A stretch of DNA of 64,000 bases, from the NCBI RefSeq assembly GCF_021325795.1, contig NZ_JAHPZX010000002.1, positions 930,001-994,000 of the forward strand, written 5' to 3'. The notes below the pieces were generated by a model, which saw nothing but the letters and a program-made list of their open reading frames with translations, was not told where the DNA came from and made no database searches. Positions within the stretch are counted from its first letter, which is position 1; each line of letters opens with the position of its first letter. Positions 19,232 through 26,678 of the stretch are shown in pieces. Source of the stretch: Bordetella sp. LUAb4 (GTDB taxonomy: Bacteria; Pseudomonadota; Gammaproteobacteria; Burkholderiales; Burkholderiaceae_B). A program made the translations under genes and the position numbers.

Positions 19232-19284
19232 AGTAAGAAGCTAGTCAGAACACCACGGCGTCAGCATCTGTACCGATCCCCTTG

Positions 19285-19306
19285 GGGGCTGCAAAGCCCC
19301 TTTTCT
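19285..19306 (+). terminator. First of two tandem terminators
   Basis: GGGGCT (19285-19290), loop GCAA, AGCCCC (19295-19300), then TTTTCT. It lies 53 bases after the small gene. Confidence 0.7.
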
Positions 19307-19309
19307 AAG

Positions 19310-19337
19310 CCCGTCACCTAGTGACGGGTTTTTTTTT
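19310..19337 (+). terminator. Second of two tandem terminators
   Basis: CCCGTCAC (19310-19317), loop CTA, GTGACGGG (19321-19328), then nine T residues. This is a textbook intrinsic terminator, ending 18 bases before the next start codon. Confidence 0.92.
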
Positions 19338-19349
19338 GCCGCCCATAAT
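19321..19349 (+). promoter_or_regulatory. Candidate promoter of the RDD gene embedded in the terminator
   Basis: GTGACG (19321-19326; four of six matches to TTGACA), a 17-base spacer and CATAAT (19344-19349). The gene's ATG begins 6 bases after the -10 box, so transcription from it would give a leaderless mRNA. The -35 box coincides with the right arm of the terminator stem. Confidence 0.4.
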
Positions 19350-19355
19350 GCGCGG

Positions 19356-19925
19356 ATGTCCAAGCCTTCCACGCCAGCCACCTCCTCGCTCCCGTCCCAG
19401 ACCCTGGACACAACGCCACCGCGCCTGCGCCGGTTCGCCTGCATGATGTACGAGGCCGTGCTGCTGTTCGGTGTGGTGTTCCTGGCAAGCTACCTGTTCG
19501 ATACCTTGACGCAAAGCCGCAGCGGACTGATGTACCGGCATGGCCGGCAGGCCTGGCTTTTCCTGGCTCTGGGCGTCTATTTCGTCACCTGCTGGCGCCG
19601 CAGCGGACAGACCTTGCCGATGAAGACCTGGAACATCCGGCTGGTCGGCAGCGGCGGGCAGCCACCGTCGATGGCACGACTGGTCTTGCGCTACCTGTTG
19701 GCCTGGGTGCTGCCGCTCGCGGCCGCCGGGCTGATCCTGGGGGCGACCCTGTGGAGCGGCTGGCCCACCATGCAACTCCTTATCGTGGCCGCGCCCTTCG
19801 CGATTTTCGTGGGCAGTTGGCTCGACCGCGAGGGCCAATTTCTGCATGACCGGCTAGCCGGCACCCGCTTGGCGAGCACACCGTCAAACGTCACTAAAAG
19901 CGTCAAACCAGCCGCTTCAATGTAA
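19356..19925 (+). CDS. RDD-family membrane protein
   Basis: A 189-residue inner-membrane protein of the RDD family, whose members are poorly characterised, some being linked to ion transport. Three hydrophobic helices are visible (about residues 32-52, 65-80 and 110-150). The family's Arg/Asp positions fall in LRRFACMMYEAVLLFG, GQTLPMKTWNIRLV and the terminal WLDREGQFLHDRLAGTRL. No ribosome binding site precedes the ATG, which begins only 18 bases after the preceding terminator's T-run. Confidence 0.82.
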   Translation: MSKPSTPATSSLPSQTLDTTPPRLRRFACMMYEAVLLFGVVFLASYLFDTLTQSRSGLMYRHGRQAWLFLALGVYFVTCWRRSGQTLPMKTWNIRLVGSGGQPPSMARLVLRYLLAWVLPLAAAGLILGATLWSGWPTMQLLIVAAPFAIFVGSWLDREGQFLHDRLAGTRLASTPSNVTKSVKPAASM

Positions 19926-19946
19926 CAATTCTTAGATCCCTGTCCT

Positions 19947-20033
19947 TCCGAGATTCGCTCCGGAAACAGAGGACTATCCGAGATCGCTGCTAGGGGAAAC
20001 CCCTTGTTCGCTATATCCGAACGGAAATAGCGA
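19947..20033. promoter_or_regulatory. Cluster of repeats and a 26-bp dyad upstream of the DUF2167 gene
   Basis: TCCGAGATTCGCT (19947-19959) recurs as TCCGAGATCGCT (19977-19988). A 26-base imperfect palindrome follows at 20008-20033, with TCGCTAT/ATAGCGA arms and inner TCCG/CGGA. No T-run follows, so it is not a plus-strand terminator. Its place in the gap before a monocistronic start suggests regulator binding or an RNA structure; this is inferred. Confidence 0.4.
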
Positions 20034-20189
20034 AAACTCCCCGCACCCGGCTGCGGCACAGTTTCCGCTTAACTCGCCTTACCTTTGGCGACACAATCCA
20101 AGCCCCCATTCAGAATGGCGTCAGGCGGCCGCTCCGACAATTGCGCAGCCAAAAAGTTCAATAAAAATCAGTTCAACAAAAATCCGACT

Positions 20190-21107
20190 ATGTACGCCAA
20201 ACTGCTCGCCTCCCTTGTCATCCTCGGTACCGCGCTGGGCTTCGCGCCCAGTGCCAGCGCCCAATCGGAGGCCGCGCAACGCGAAATCCAGGCCGCCACC
20301 GAAGCGGCTTTCCGAGCGGCCCAGGAAAGCGGCATCGTCCACCTGGGTGACCAAGCCACGTTGAAGCTGCCGCCCAACACGATCTTCGTGCCGCGCGCCC
20401 AGGCCAACCGCTTGATGGAAGCCTACGGCAACGGCAAGGACGACACGCTGTTGGGGCTGTTCATGCCGCCCGCAGACTCGCCGGACGACTGGCTGGTCAC
20501 CGCAAACTTCGAGAAGTCGGGCTACATCAAGGACGACGACGCCAAGAACTGGGATGTCAAGGAACTGCTGCAAAGCTTGCGCGATGGCACCGAGGAACAG
20601 AACAGTGAGCGCCGCAAGCGCGGCATCGCCGAACTGGAAGTCGTGGGCTGGGTGCAGCCGCCGCAGTACGACAGCGCGCACCAGCGCCTGGTGTGGTCGG
20701 TCGAAGGCCGCGACAAGGGTGGCCCCGCCGATGCCGACGCCACCGTCAACTACAACACCTATGCACTGGGCCGTGACGGCTACATCAGCCTGGATCTGTT
20801 GACCAGCAAGAGCATGGTGGCCGCACAGAAACCGGCCTTGATCAGCCTGCTGGACAACCTCAACTACAGCGATGGCAAGAAGTACGCGGACTTCAACTCG
20901 TCCACCGACAAGATCGCCGAATACGGCCTGGCCGCCCTGGTGGCCGGTGTGGCCGCGAAGAAGCTGGGCCTGCTGGCGATCATCGGCGCGTTCGTGTTGA
21001 AGTTCGGCAAACTCGCCATCCTCGCCCTCGCCGCCGGTGGCGGTGCGATCTTCAAGATTTTCCGCCGCAAGAAGGCCGAAGAGCCCAAGTCGCCTGGCGC
21101 GGTGTGA
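20190..21107 (+). CDS. DUF2167-family membrane-anchored protein
   Basis: A 305-residue protein of the DUF2167 family, function unknown. Starting at 20190 gives the signal peptide MYAKLLASLVILGTALGFAP, cleaved near ASAQ. The periplasmic part contains GDQATLKLPPNTIFVP, DDWLVTANFEKSGYIKDDDA and LVWSVEGRD, all typical of the family. Two hydrophobic segments near residues 240-285 precede a basic FRRKKAEEPK tail, so the C-terminus is membrane-anchored. Upstream in-frame starts (20085, 20115) would bury the signal peptide and were rejected. No clear ribosome binding site. The site-2 protease gene begins 18 bases after the stop. Confidence 0.8.
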   Translation: MYAKLLASLVILGTALGFAPSASAQSEAAQREIQAATEAAFRAAQESGIVHLGDQATLKLPPNTIFVPRAQANRLMEAYGNGKDDTLLGLFMPPADSPDDWLVTANFEKSGYIKDDDAKNWDVKELLQSLRDGTEEQNSERRKRGIAELEVVGWVQPPQYDSAHQRLVWSVEGRDKGGPADADATVNYNTYALGRDGYISLDLLTSKSMVAAQKPALISLLDNLNYSDGKKYADFNSSTDKIAEYGLAALVAGVAAKKLGLLAIIGAFVLKFGKLAILALAAGGGAIFKIFRRKKAEEPKSPGAV

Positions 21108-21125
21108 GGCCGGCCGGATCGTGCC

Positions 21126-21845
21126 GTGAAACTGCTTTTCCTTCTGTTTGCGGGCTTTAAATACCTGAAGTTCAGCAAGGTGCTGCTGACGGGCGGCACC
21201 ATGCTGCTGTCGGTGCTGGGTTACGCGCTGGTATTCGGCTGGCGCTACGCGGTCGGCTTCGTGGCACTGATCTTCGTCCACGAAATGGGCCATTACATCG
21301 CGGCCCAACAGCGCGGACTCAAGGTAGGCGCCCCTACCTTCATCCCTTTCGTCGGCGCCTGGATCGAATTGAAAGAGATGCCCCACAACGCCGAGACCGA
21401 AGCGTATGTCGGGCTCGGCGGTCCTTTTCTGGGCACGGTGGCCGCGTTGTGCTGCTACCTGATCGCCCGCAACGAAGGCAGCCGCCTGCTGCTGGCCCTG
21501 TCCTACGCCGGTTTCTTCATCAATCTGTTCAACCTGATCCCCTTATCGCCCTTCGACGGCGGACGCATCACCGCGGTGCTTTCCCCCCGCATCTGGCTGA
21601 TTGGCGTGCCCATACTCGGGGCGCTATTCTTTTATCGGCCCAGCCCCATGTTGATCCTGGTCGCCGTGCTGGCCATTCCCAAAGTGATCGAGGCCTGGCG
21701 CTACGATCCCGCTGCCCCGGAAAACCAGGCTTATTACGCCACCAGCACGGCCACCAAAGCGGGCTATGCCGCCGTCTATATCGGCCTGGTGGCGCTGCTG
21801 GCGGTCATGACCCACGACGTCCACGAGATGCTCGGCGGCGCCTGA
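21126..21845 (+). CDS. Site-2-protease-like M50 metallopeptidase
   Basis: A 239-residue intramembrane zinc metalloprotease of the M50 family. The zinc motif HEMGH is at residues 52-56, and the third ligand lies in NLFNLIPLSPFDGGR. About six membrane segments are visible, with no PDZ domain. It starts at a GTG 18 bases after the DUF2167 gene and is almost certainly co-transcribed with it. The neighbour is a membrane-anchored periplasmic protein, so it is a possible substrate or partner (inference). Confidence 0.85.
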   Translation: MKLLFLLFAGFKYLKFSKVLLTGGTMLLSVLGYALVFGWRYAVGFVALIFVHEMGHYIAAQQRGLKVGAPTFIPFVGAWIELKEMPHNAETEAYVGLGGPFLGTVAALCCYLIARNEGSRLLLALSYAGFFINLFNLIPLSPFDGGRITAVLSPRIWLIGVPILGALFFYRPSPMLILVAVLAIPKVIEAWRYDPAAPENQAYYATSTATKAGYAAVYIGLVALLAVMTHDVHEMLGGA

Positions 21846-21934
21846 AAAAAATCGCGATGAATATGACGGCCGCCCAGGGCATGTCATAAAGCGTTCATTC
21901 ATTTTTAACAGTGCCGTCATCCCCAGGTGTTCCC

Positions 21935-22813
21935 ATGCTGACATGGAAGCAGCCTGTAAGGACGCCCGCCGTGAACGACATCCGCCCTACCCACTGGCGC
22001 ACGCTGTGGATCTCCGACATACATCTGGGCACCGCGGGGTGCAAGGCGGAGTTCCTGCTCGACTTCCTCGAACACAATGAAGCCGAGACGCTCTATCTGG
22101 TCGGTGACATCGTCGACGGCTGGCAATTGCGCAAGCACTGGCATTGGCCGCGTGCGCACAACGATGTGATCCAGCGCATCCTGCGCAAGGCGCGCAACGG
22201 TACCCGCGTCGTATTCGTGCCGGGCAATCACGACGAATTCGCGCGTGAGTTCGCCGGCTACGCCTTCGGCGACATCGAAATCCTGGACGAAGACATCCAC
22301 GTCACCGCCGACGGCCGCAAGCTGCTGGTGATACATGGCGATCAGTTCGACGGCGTGATCCAGCACAGCAAGTGGCTGGCGCATCTGGGCGACAGCCTGT
22401 ACCAGATGGCGCTGTGGCTGAACCACCATTTCAATCGCCTGCGCCACCGCATGGGCTTGCATTACTGGTCGCTGTCGCAGTTCCTGAAGCACAAGGTCAA
22501 GAACGCCGTCGCCTTCATCAGCGACTTCGAACAGGCGCTGGCCGGTGAAGCGCGCCGGCGTGGCGTGGACGGCGTGGTCTGCGGCCACATCCACAAGCCT
22601 GAATTGCGCGACATCGACGGCGTGCTGTACTGCAACGACGGCGACTGGGTGGAGAGCCTGTCGGCCCTGACCGAAGACCATAGCGGGCAGTTGCGCCTGC
22701 TGGATTGGGCCGCGGTCATGGCGGAGCGGACCGAGACCACCCCGACCACGGGCCGGCGCCGCGCCGTCGAATTGCCCGCCCTGCCTTCGGCCCTGCGCCG
22801 GCAGGGCAAGTAG
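21935..22813 (+). CDS. UDP-2,3-diacylglucosamine diphosphatase-like metallophosphoesterase (LpxH-type)
   Basis: Calcineurin-type phosphoesterase of 292 residues. Metal-binding motifs in order are SDIHLG (about 27-32), GDIVDGW, PGNHDEF, IHGDQFD and CGHIHKPE. The length and the LVGDIVDGWQLRKHWHWP segment fit a proteobacterial group related to LpxH, which cleaves UDP-diacylglucosamine to lipid X in lipid A synthesis. Whether this is the main LpxH or a paralogue cannot be told here. The ATG at 21935 has AGGTG 6 bases upstream and is preferred to the GTG at 21911. Confidence 0.75.
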   Translation: MLTWKQPVRTPAVNDIRPTHWRTLWISDIHLGTAGCKAEFLLDFLEHNEAETLYLVGDIVDGWQLRKHWHWPRAHNDVIQRILRKARNGTRVVFVPGNHDEFAREFAGYAFGDIEILDEDIHVTADGRKLLVIHGDQFDGVIQHSKWLAHLGDSLYQMALWLNHHFNRLRHRMGLHYWSLSQFLKHKVKNAVAFISDFEQALAGEARRRGVDGVVCGHIHKPELRDIDGVLYCNDGDWVESLSALTEDHSGQLRLLDWAAVMAERTETTPTTGRRRAVELPALPSALRRQGK

Positions 22814-23141
22814 GCTCAAGGCCGGCTCCGACCAAGCGGAGCGAACCGACTAAACGGACCAAGCCCTCCGGGCCGACCAAACCGACCGTGCCCACTCGCC
22901 GGCCTGTCATTTTTGCCAAAGCCGTTCATGAAGATGCCGTCGGCCGCTGGTGGCGTCCTCCGCATATCAGTGGAAACCCTAGCCTAGGGCAACGTGACCC
23001 AATTGAAATGAACGGGAATGTTGCAGTTCAACGCCCTCTCAGTCATGCTTGCGATTGGGGCAATCCGGCCCCAAAAGCACTGCCGACGAGTCTCCCATCG
23101 TTGTAACGGGCGGATGGCCGCCTTCCTCTCACGACAGGGCC
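22814..23141. other. Intergenic region with a GACCAA-rich stretch
   Basis: No supported gene. The first 90 bases are rich in loosely repeated ACCAAxCCGAC/GACCAA motifs, followed by an AT-richer stretch that may hold the promoter of the acyl-CoA synthetase gene. CCCTAGCCTAGGG at about 22977-22989 is a short perfect dyad. Confidence 0.45.
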
Positions 23142-24887
23142 ATGAACGATCAATACCAGGCGCTTTACCAATCCTTCCGCTGGCTCGTGCCCACGCAGTT
23201 CAACATCGCGGATGTCTGCTGCCATCGCTGGGCGGCCAATAGCCCCGACGCGCGGCGCATCGCGATTTACTACGAAGACGAGGCCGGCAACCGCGAGGTA
23301 TGGACGTATGCGCGCCTGGCCGAGGCGGTCAATCAGTTGGCCAACGGCTTGGTGCGCATGGGTGTGGGCAAGGGCGACCGGGTTGGTGTTGTATTAGGAC
23401 AACGGCCGGAGACCGTGGTGGCCCATATGGCGGCCTATACCGTCGGTGCCGTCATCCTGCCCCTTTCCTCCCTGTTCGGACCGGATGCCCTGGAAGCCCG
23501 CCTGCGCGACGCCGAGGCCCGGGTCGCTATCGTCGATGCCGCATCCAGCGGCAATCTGCTGCAGATCGCAGACCAGTGCCCGACCCTGCAACAGATCATC
23601 GGCATCGGCTTCGCCGACGAACGCGTGCTGCCCTGGCGCAGCCTGCTGGCACGCCAGCCGTCCGAATTCAAGGCGGTACCGACGCTGGCCACCGACCCGG
23701 CCATCCTGCTGTACACCTCCGGCACCACCGGCGCGCCCAAGGGCGCCCTGCTGCCGCATTCGGTGCTGATCGGCAACCTGCCTGGCTTTGTCGCGTCGCA
23801 GGACTGGTTTCCCAAGATCGGCGACGTGTTCTGGTCGCCCGCGGACTGGGCCTGGACCGGCGGCATGATGGATGCCCTGCTGCCGACGCTGTACTTCGGC
23901 CACCCCATCGTCGCCACCCGTGCCCGCTTCTCGCCCGAACGCGCTTTCGAGCTGATGGAGCGCTATCAGGTCACCAACACCTTCCTCTTCCCCACCGCCT
24001 TGAAGGCGATGATGAAGACGGTGCCGGCGCCGCGCGAACGCTACCAACTGGCCTTGCGCGCCATGATGAGCGCCGGCGAAAGCGTAGGCCAAGCCGTGTT
24101 CGACTGGTGCCAGACGGCGCTGGGCATCACGCCGAACGAGATGTTCGGCCAGACCGAAATGAATTACCTGGTCGGCAACAGCCAGCGGCGCTGGCCGGCC
24201 AAGGCCGGCAGCATGGGCCGGCCCTACCCCGGCCACCAGGTTGCCGTCATCGACGACGAGGGCCAACCGGTGGCGGCCGGCGAGATCGGCGAAGTCGCGC
24301 TGAACCGCCTGGACATCCACGGCTACCCCGACCCCATCCTGTTCCTCGGCTACTGGAACAACCCCGCCGCCACGGCGGCCAAGTACACCGGCGACTGGTG
24401 TCGTACCGGCGACTTGGCGCGTATCGATGCCGAAGGCTACCTCTGGTATGCCGGCCGCAGCGATGACGTGTTCAAGTCCGCCGGCTATCGCATTGGACCG
24501 GGAGAAATCGAAAGCTGCTTGATCAGCCATCCTGCCGTGGCCAACGCCGCTGTCGTACCCAAGCCTGATACCGAGCGCGGCGCCCTGGTCAAGGCGTACG
24601 TGGTGCGGACCCCTGACTATCTGGACCGCGAACCACAGGCCTTGATCCAGGAATTGCAGGACTACGTCCGCGAACGCCTGGCGGCCTATGAATACCCCAA
24701 GGAAATCGAATTCCTGGAAGAACTGCCGATGACCACCAGCGGCAAGATACAGCGCCGGGTGCTGAGGTTGCGGGAGGAAGAGCGCGCGGCGCAGGCGGGC
24801 CAGGGCAACCCGGCCACCCCCGCCAACCCGGCCACCTCGCCGACACCGCTCACGCCGCCCGCAACGCCGACCTCGGCCCCGACCTGA
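23142..24887 (+). CDS. AMP-dependent acyl-CoA synthetase (acetyl/medium-chain type)
   Basis: Activates a carboxylic acid to acyl-CoA via acyl-AMP; 581 residues of the ANL superfamily. The P-loop-like motif is YTSGTTGAPKG at residues 191-201. Later come FGQTEMNYLVGN, GDWCRTGDLARIDAEGYLWY, GRSDDVFKSAGYRIGPGEIE and the catalytic-lysine region TSGKIQRRVLR. The pattern fits ACSM-like medium-chain or short-chain synthetases; chain length is not certain. The last 30 residues are a Pro/Thr/Ala repeat tail not needed for catalysis. A gamma carbonic anhydrase gene follows 15 bases on. Confidence 0.85.
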   Translation: MNDQYQALYQSFRWLVPTQFNIADVCCHRWAANSPDARRIAIYYEDEAGNREVWTYARLAEAVNQLANGLVRMGVGKGDRVGVVLGQRPETVVAHMAAYTVGAVILPLSSLFGPDALEARLRDAEARVAIVDAASSGNLLQIADQCPTLQQIIGIGFADERVLPWRSLLARQPSEFKAVPTLATDPAILLYTSGTTGAPKGALLPHSVLIGNLPGFVASQDWFPKIGDVFWSPADWAWTGGMMDALLPTLYFGHPIVATRARFSPERAFELMERYQVTNTFLFPTALKAMMKTVPAPRERYQLALRAMMSAGESVGQAVFDWCQTALGITPNEMFGQTEMNYLVGNSQRRWPAKAGSMGRPYPGHQVAVIDDEGQPVAAGEIGEVALNRLDIHGYPDPILFLGYWNNPAATAAKYTGDWCRTGDLARIDAEGYLWYAGRSDDVFKSAGYRIGPGEIESCLISHPAVANAAVVPKPDTERGALVKAYVVRTPDYLDREPQALIQELQDYVRERLAAYEYPKEIEFLEELPMTTSGKIQRRVLRLREEERAAQAGQGNPATPANPATSPTPLTPPATPTSAPT

Positions 24888-24902
24888 CGGAGACTGCGCC
24901 GC

Positions 24903-25424
24903 ATGGCGATCTATCAACTCGAAGACCTCATTCCCCGCATCGATCCCGATGCCTGGGTGGCCGACAGCGCGGTCATCATCGGCGACGTCACCCTGGAAGC
25001 CGGTGTCGGCATCTGGCCGCAAGTCACGATACGCGGCGATAACACTTCCATCGTGATCCAGCGCGGCAGCAATATCCAGGAATCCAGCGTCCTGCATGTG
25101 GATGCCGACAAACCCCTGGTGGTGGGCCCGAATGTCACCGTGGGCCATCAGGCCATGCTGCACGGCTGTACCATCCACGAAGGCGCCCTGGTGGGCATGC
25201 AGGCCATCGTGCTGAATAATGCGGTGATCGGACGCAATTGCCTGATCGGCGCGGGTGCCATCGTGCCCGAAGGCCGCGTGATTCCTGACAACAGCCTGGT
25301 GATCGGCATCGGCAAGGTCGTGCGCGAGCTGTCGGCCGAGGAAATCGCCAACATGCACAAGAATACGGCCGGGTATGTGCTCCGCGCCGCGCAATACAAG
25401 CGGGCTTTGAAGCGGATCGGCTGA
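24903..25424 (+). CDS. Gamma-carbonic-anhydrase-family hexapeptide-repeat protein
   Basis: A 173-residue left-handed beta-helix protein of the YrdA/PaaY/Cam type. Hexapeptide turns run through residues 18-135 (for example AVIIGDVTLEAGVGIWPQ and AVIGRNCLIGAGAIV). The three metal-ligand histidines are H65 (SSVLHVD), H82 (VGHQAM) and H87 (LHGCTI). Activity as a carbonic anhydrase is plausible but often weak in this subgroup; thioesterase activity is known for PaaY. It lies 15 bases after the acyl-CoA synthetase and is probably co-transcribed. Confidence 0.88.
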   Translation: MAIYQLEDLIPRIDPDAWVADSAVIIGDVTLEAGVGIWPQVTIRGDNTSIVIQRGSNIQESSVLHVDADKPLVVGPNVTVGHQAMLHGCTIHEGALVGMQAIVLNNAVIGRNCLIGAGAIVPEGRVIPDNSLVIGIGKVVRELSAEEIANMHKNTAGYVLRAAQYKRALKRIG

Positions 25425-25504
25425 GGCAGGCGCGGGCTGCTCATGCCCCTGCCGGCCACGCGGGCGCCCTGCCGGCGCCTCGGCGGATCGGCTAACATCC
25501 CCGC

Positions 25505-26431
25505 ATGACTGATTTCCTCAAAAAATACCTGTTCGAAGACCGCACTGTGCGGGTCCAGGCCGTGCGTTTGCACCAGACCTGGCTGGATGCTCAAACCAAT
25601 CACCAATATCCCCTCGCCATCAAGCGCTTGCTGGGCGAACTCGTGGCGGCGTCCACCCTGCTGGCCGCCAACCTGAAGTTCGAGGGCTCCCTGCTGCTGC
25701 AGTTGCAAGGCGATGGGCCCATCTCCCTGCTGGTCGTGGAATGCCGCGCCGACCTCAGCCTGCGCGCGACCGTGAAGCTGCGCGAAGGCCATGAAGTGCC
25801 GGCGGACGGCACCCTGCAGAGCCTGATGAATCCCGGCGGCAACGGCCGCTTCATCGTGGTGCTGGACCCGCAGCGCAAGGTGCCCGGACAGCAGGCCTAC
25901 CAAGGCATCGTGCCCATCACGGGTGAGTCCGTGGCCGAGGCCCTGGCGCACTACATGCAGCAGTCCGAACAGCTGGATACGCAGCTGTGGCTGGCGGCCG
26001 ACGAGCAGCATGCCGCCGGCGTGCTACTGCAGCGCCTGCCCGACCAGGGCGGCAGCGGCGACGTCAGTGCGCCGGGCAACGCCGCGCTGACATGGGAACG
26101 TGCCGGCGCGTTGGCCGCCACCATCAAGGAAGAAGAGCTGCTGCAGCTGGATGTCGATACGCTCATCCATCGCCTGTTCTGGGAAGAAACCCTGCTGGCC
26201 TTCGATCCCATTGAAGTGCGTTGGCAATGCTCCTGCTCGCGCGACCGCGTCGCCGGCATGCTGCGCATGCTGGGCCGCGACGAGGTCGAAAGCATACTCG
26301 CCGATCGCGGCGATGTGGAAGTCGCCTGCGACTTCTGCGGCAAACCCTATCTGTTCGACGCCGTCGACTGCGCCCGCGTGTTCGCCGGTGCGCAGACCCT
26401 GCCGGAACAGGATCCGCCCACATTGCATTGA
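25505..26431 (+). CDS. hslO: Redox-regulated chaperone Hsp33
   Basis: Cytoplasmic holdase activated by oxidation; 308 residues. The zinc-binding redox switch is C242-x-C244 (WQCSCSRD) and C275-x-x-C278 (CDFCGKPYLFD), all four cysteines present. The N-terminal domain shows RHxxG-like segments such as QYPLAIKRLLGELVAA and LKFEGSLLLQLQGDGP. An ATG with a G-poor leader is used; no better start exists. It stands alone, with a repeat-containing gap downstream. Confidence 0.95.
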   Translation: MTDFLKKYLFEDRTVRVQAVRLHQTWLDAQTNHQYPLAIKRLLGELVAASTLLAANLKFEGSLLLQLQGDGPISLLVVECRADLSLRATVKLREGHEVPADGTLQSLMNPGGNGRFIVVLDPQRKVPGQQAYQGIVPITGESVAEALAHYMQQSEQLDTQLWLAADEQHAAGVLLQRLPDQGGSGDVSAPGNAALTWERAGALAATIKEEELLQLDVDTLIHRLFWEETLLAFDPIEVRWQCSCSRDRVAGMLRMLGRDEVESILADRGDVEVACDFCGKPYLFDAVDCARVFAGAQTLPEQDPPTLH

Positions 26432-26492
26432 CGGGGACTTGCCCATCCGGGCGGCTGGTGTCGGTCGGACTTGATATTGCAAGTCATGGCGG

Positions 26493-26628
26493 CGGATGGG
26501 CGATCTGCTTAGGAGCCCTTTCAGTAGGGGCGATCTAAGTATGGACTACCTAAGTAGGGGCTATCCGCGTAGGGGCCATCTAAGTAGCAGCTATCTAAGC
26601 AGGGTCTCTCTACGTAGGGCCTATCCTA
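26493..26628 (+). repeat. Nine-unit degenerate 15-bp tandem array
   Basis: Consecutive 15-base units start at 26493, 26508, 26523, 26538, 26553, 26568, 26583, 26598 and 26613 (the last is 16 bases). Consensus AGTAGGGGCTATCTA. The central units match best, and the first two are degenerate (about 10/15 and 8/15). There are no unique spacers, so it is not a CRISPR. It fills most of the gap between hslO and the TadE-like gene. Confidence 0.85.
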
Positions 26629-26633
26629 CGTAG
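26496..26633 (+). other. Small open frame coincident with the 15-bp array
   Basis: The array keeps one frame open for 45 codons from an ATG at 26496 to a TAG. It gives pentapeptides of the form SRGDL, SMDYL, SRGYP, RRGHL, SSSYL, SRVSL. The spacing recalls pentapeptide-repeat proteins, but there is no ribosome binding site, and rare CTA and AGG codons dominate. It is probably non-coding. Confidence 0.2.
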
Positions 26634-26678
26634 GTCTACGAATAGACGGAGCTGGGCTGGCGGCCGACACTGTGCGGC

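Noticed and set aside
22705-23106. Plus-strand frame with a Lys/Pro/Thr repeat (PTKRSEPTKRTKP)
   Set aside because: It overlaps the end of the LpxH-like gene, lacks a ribosome binding site, and the repeat is a short GACCAA-rich stretch in a gap.
23394-25394. 666-codon minus-strand open frame opposite the acyl-CoA synthetase and carbonic anhydrase genes
   Set aside because: It spans two well-identified plus-strand genes and has shadow-like composition.
26493-26628. CRISPR array
   Set aside because: Units are contiguous 15-mers without spacers, and no cas genes are present.
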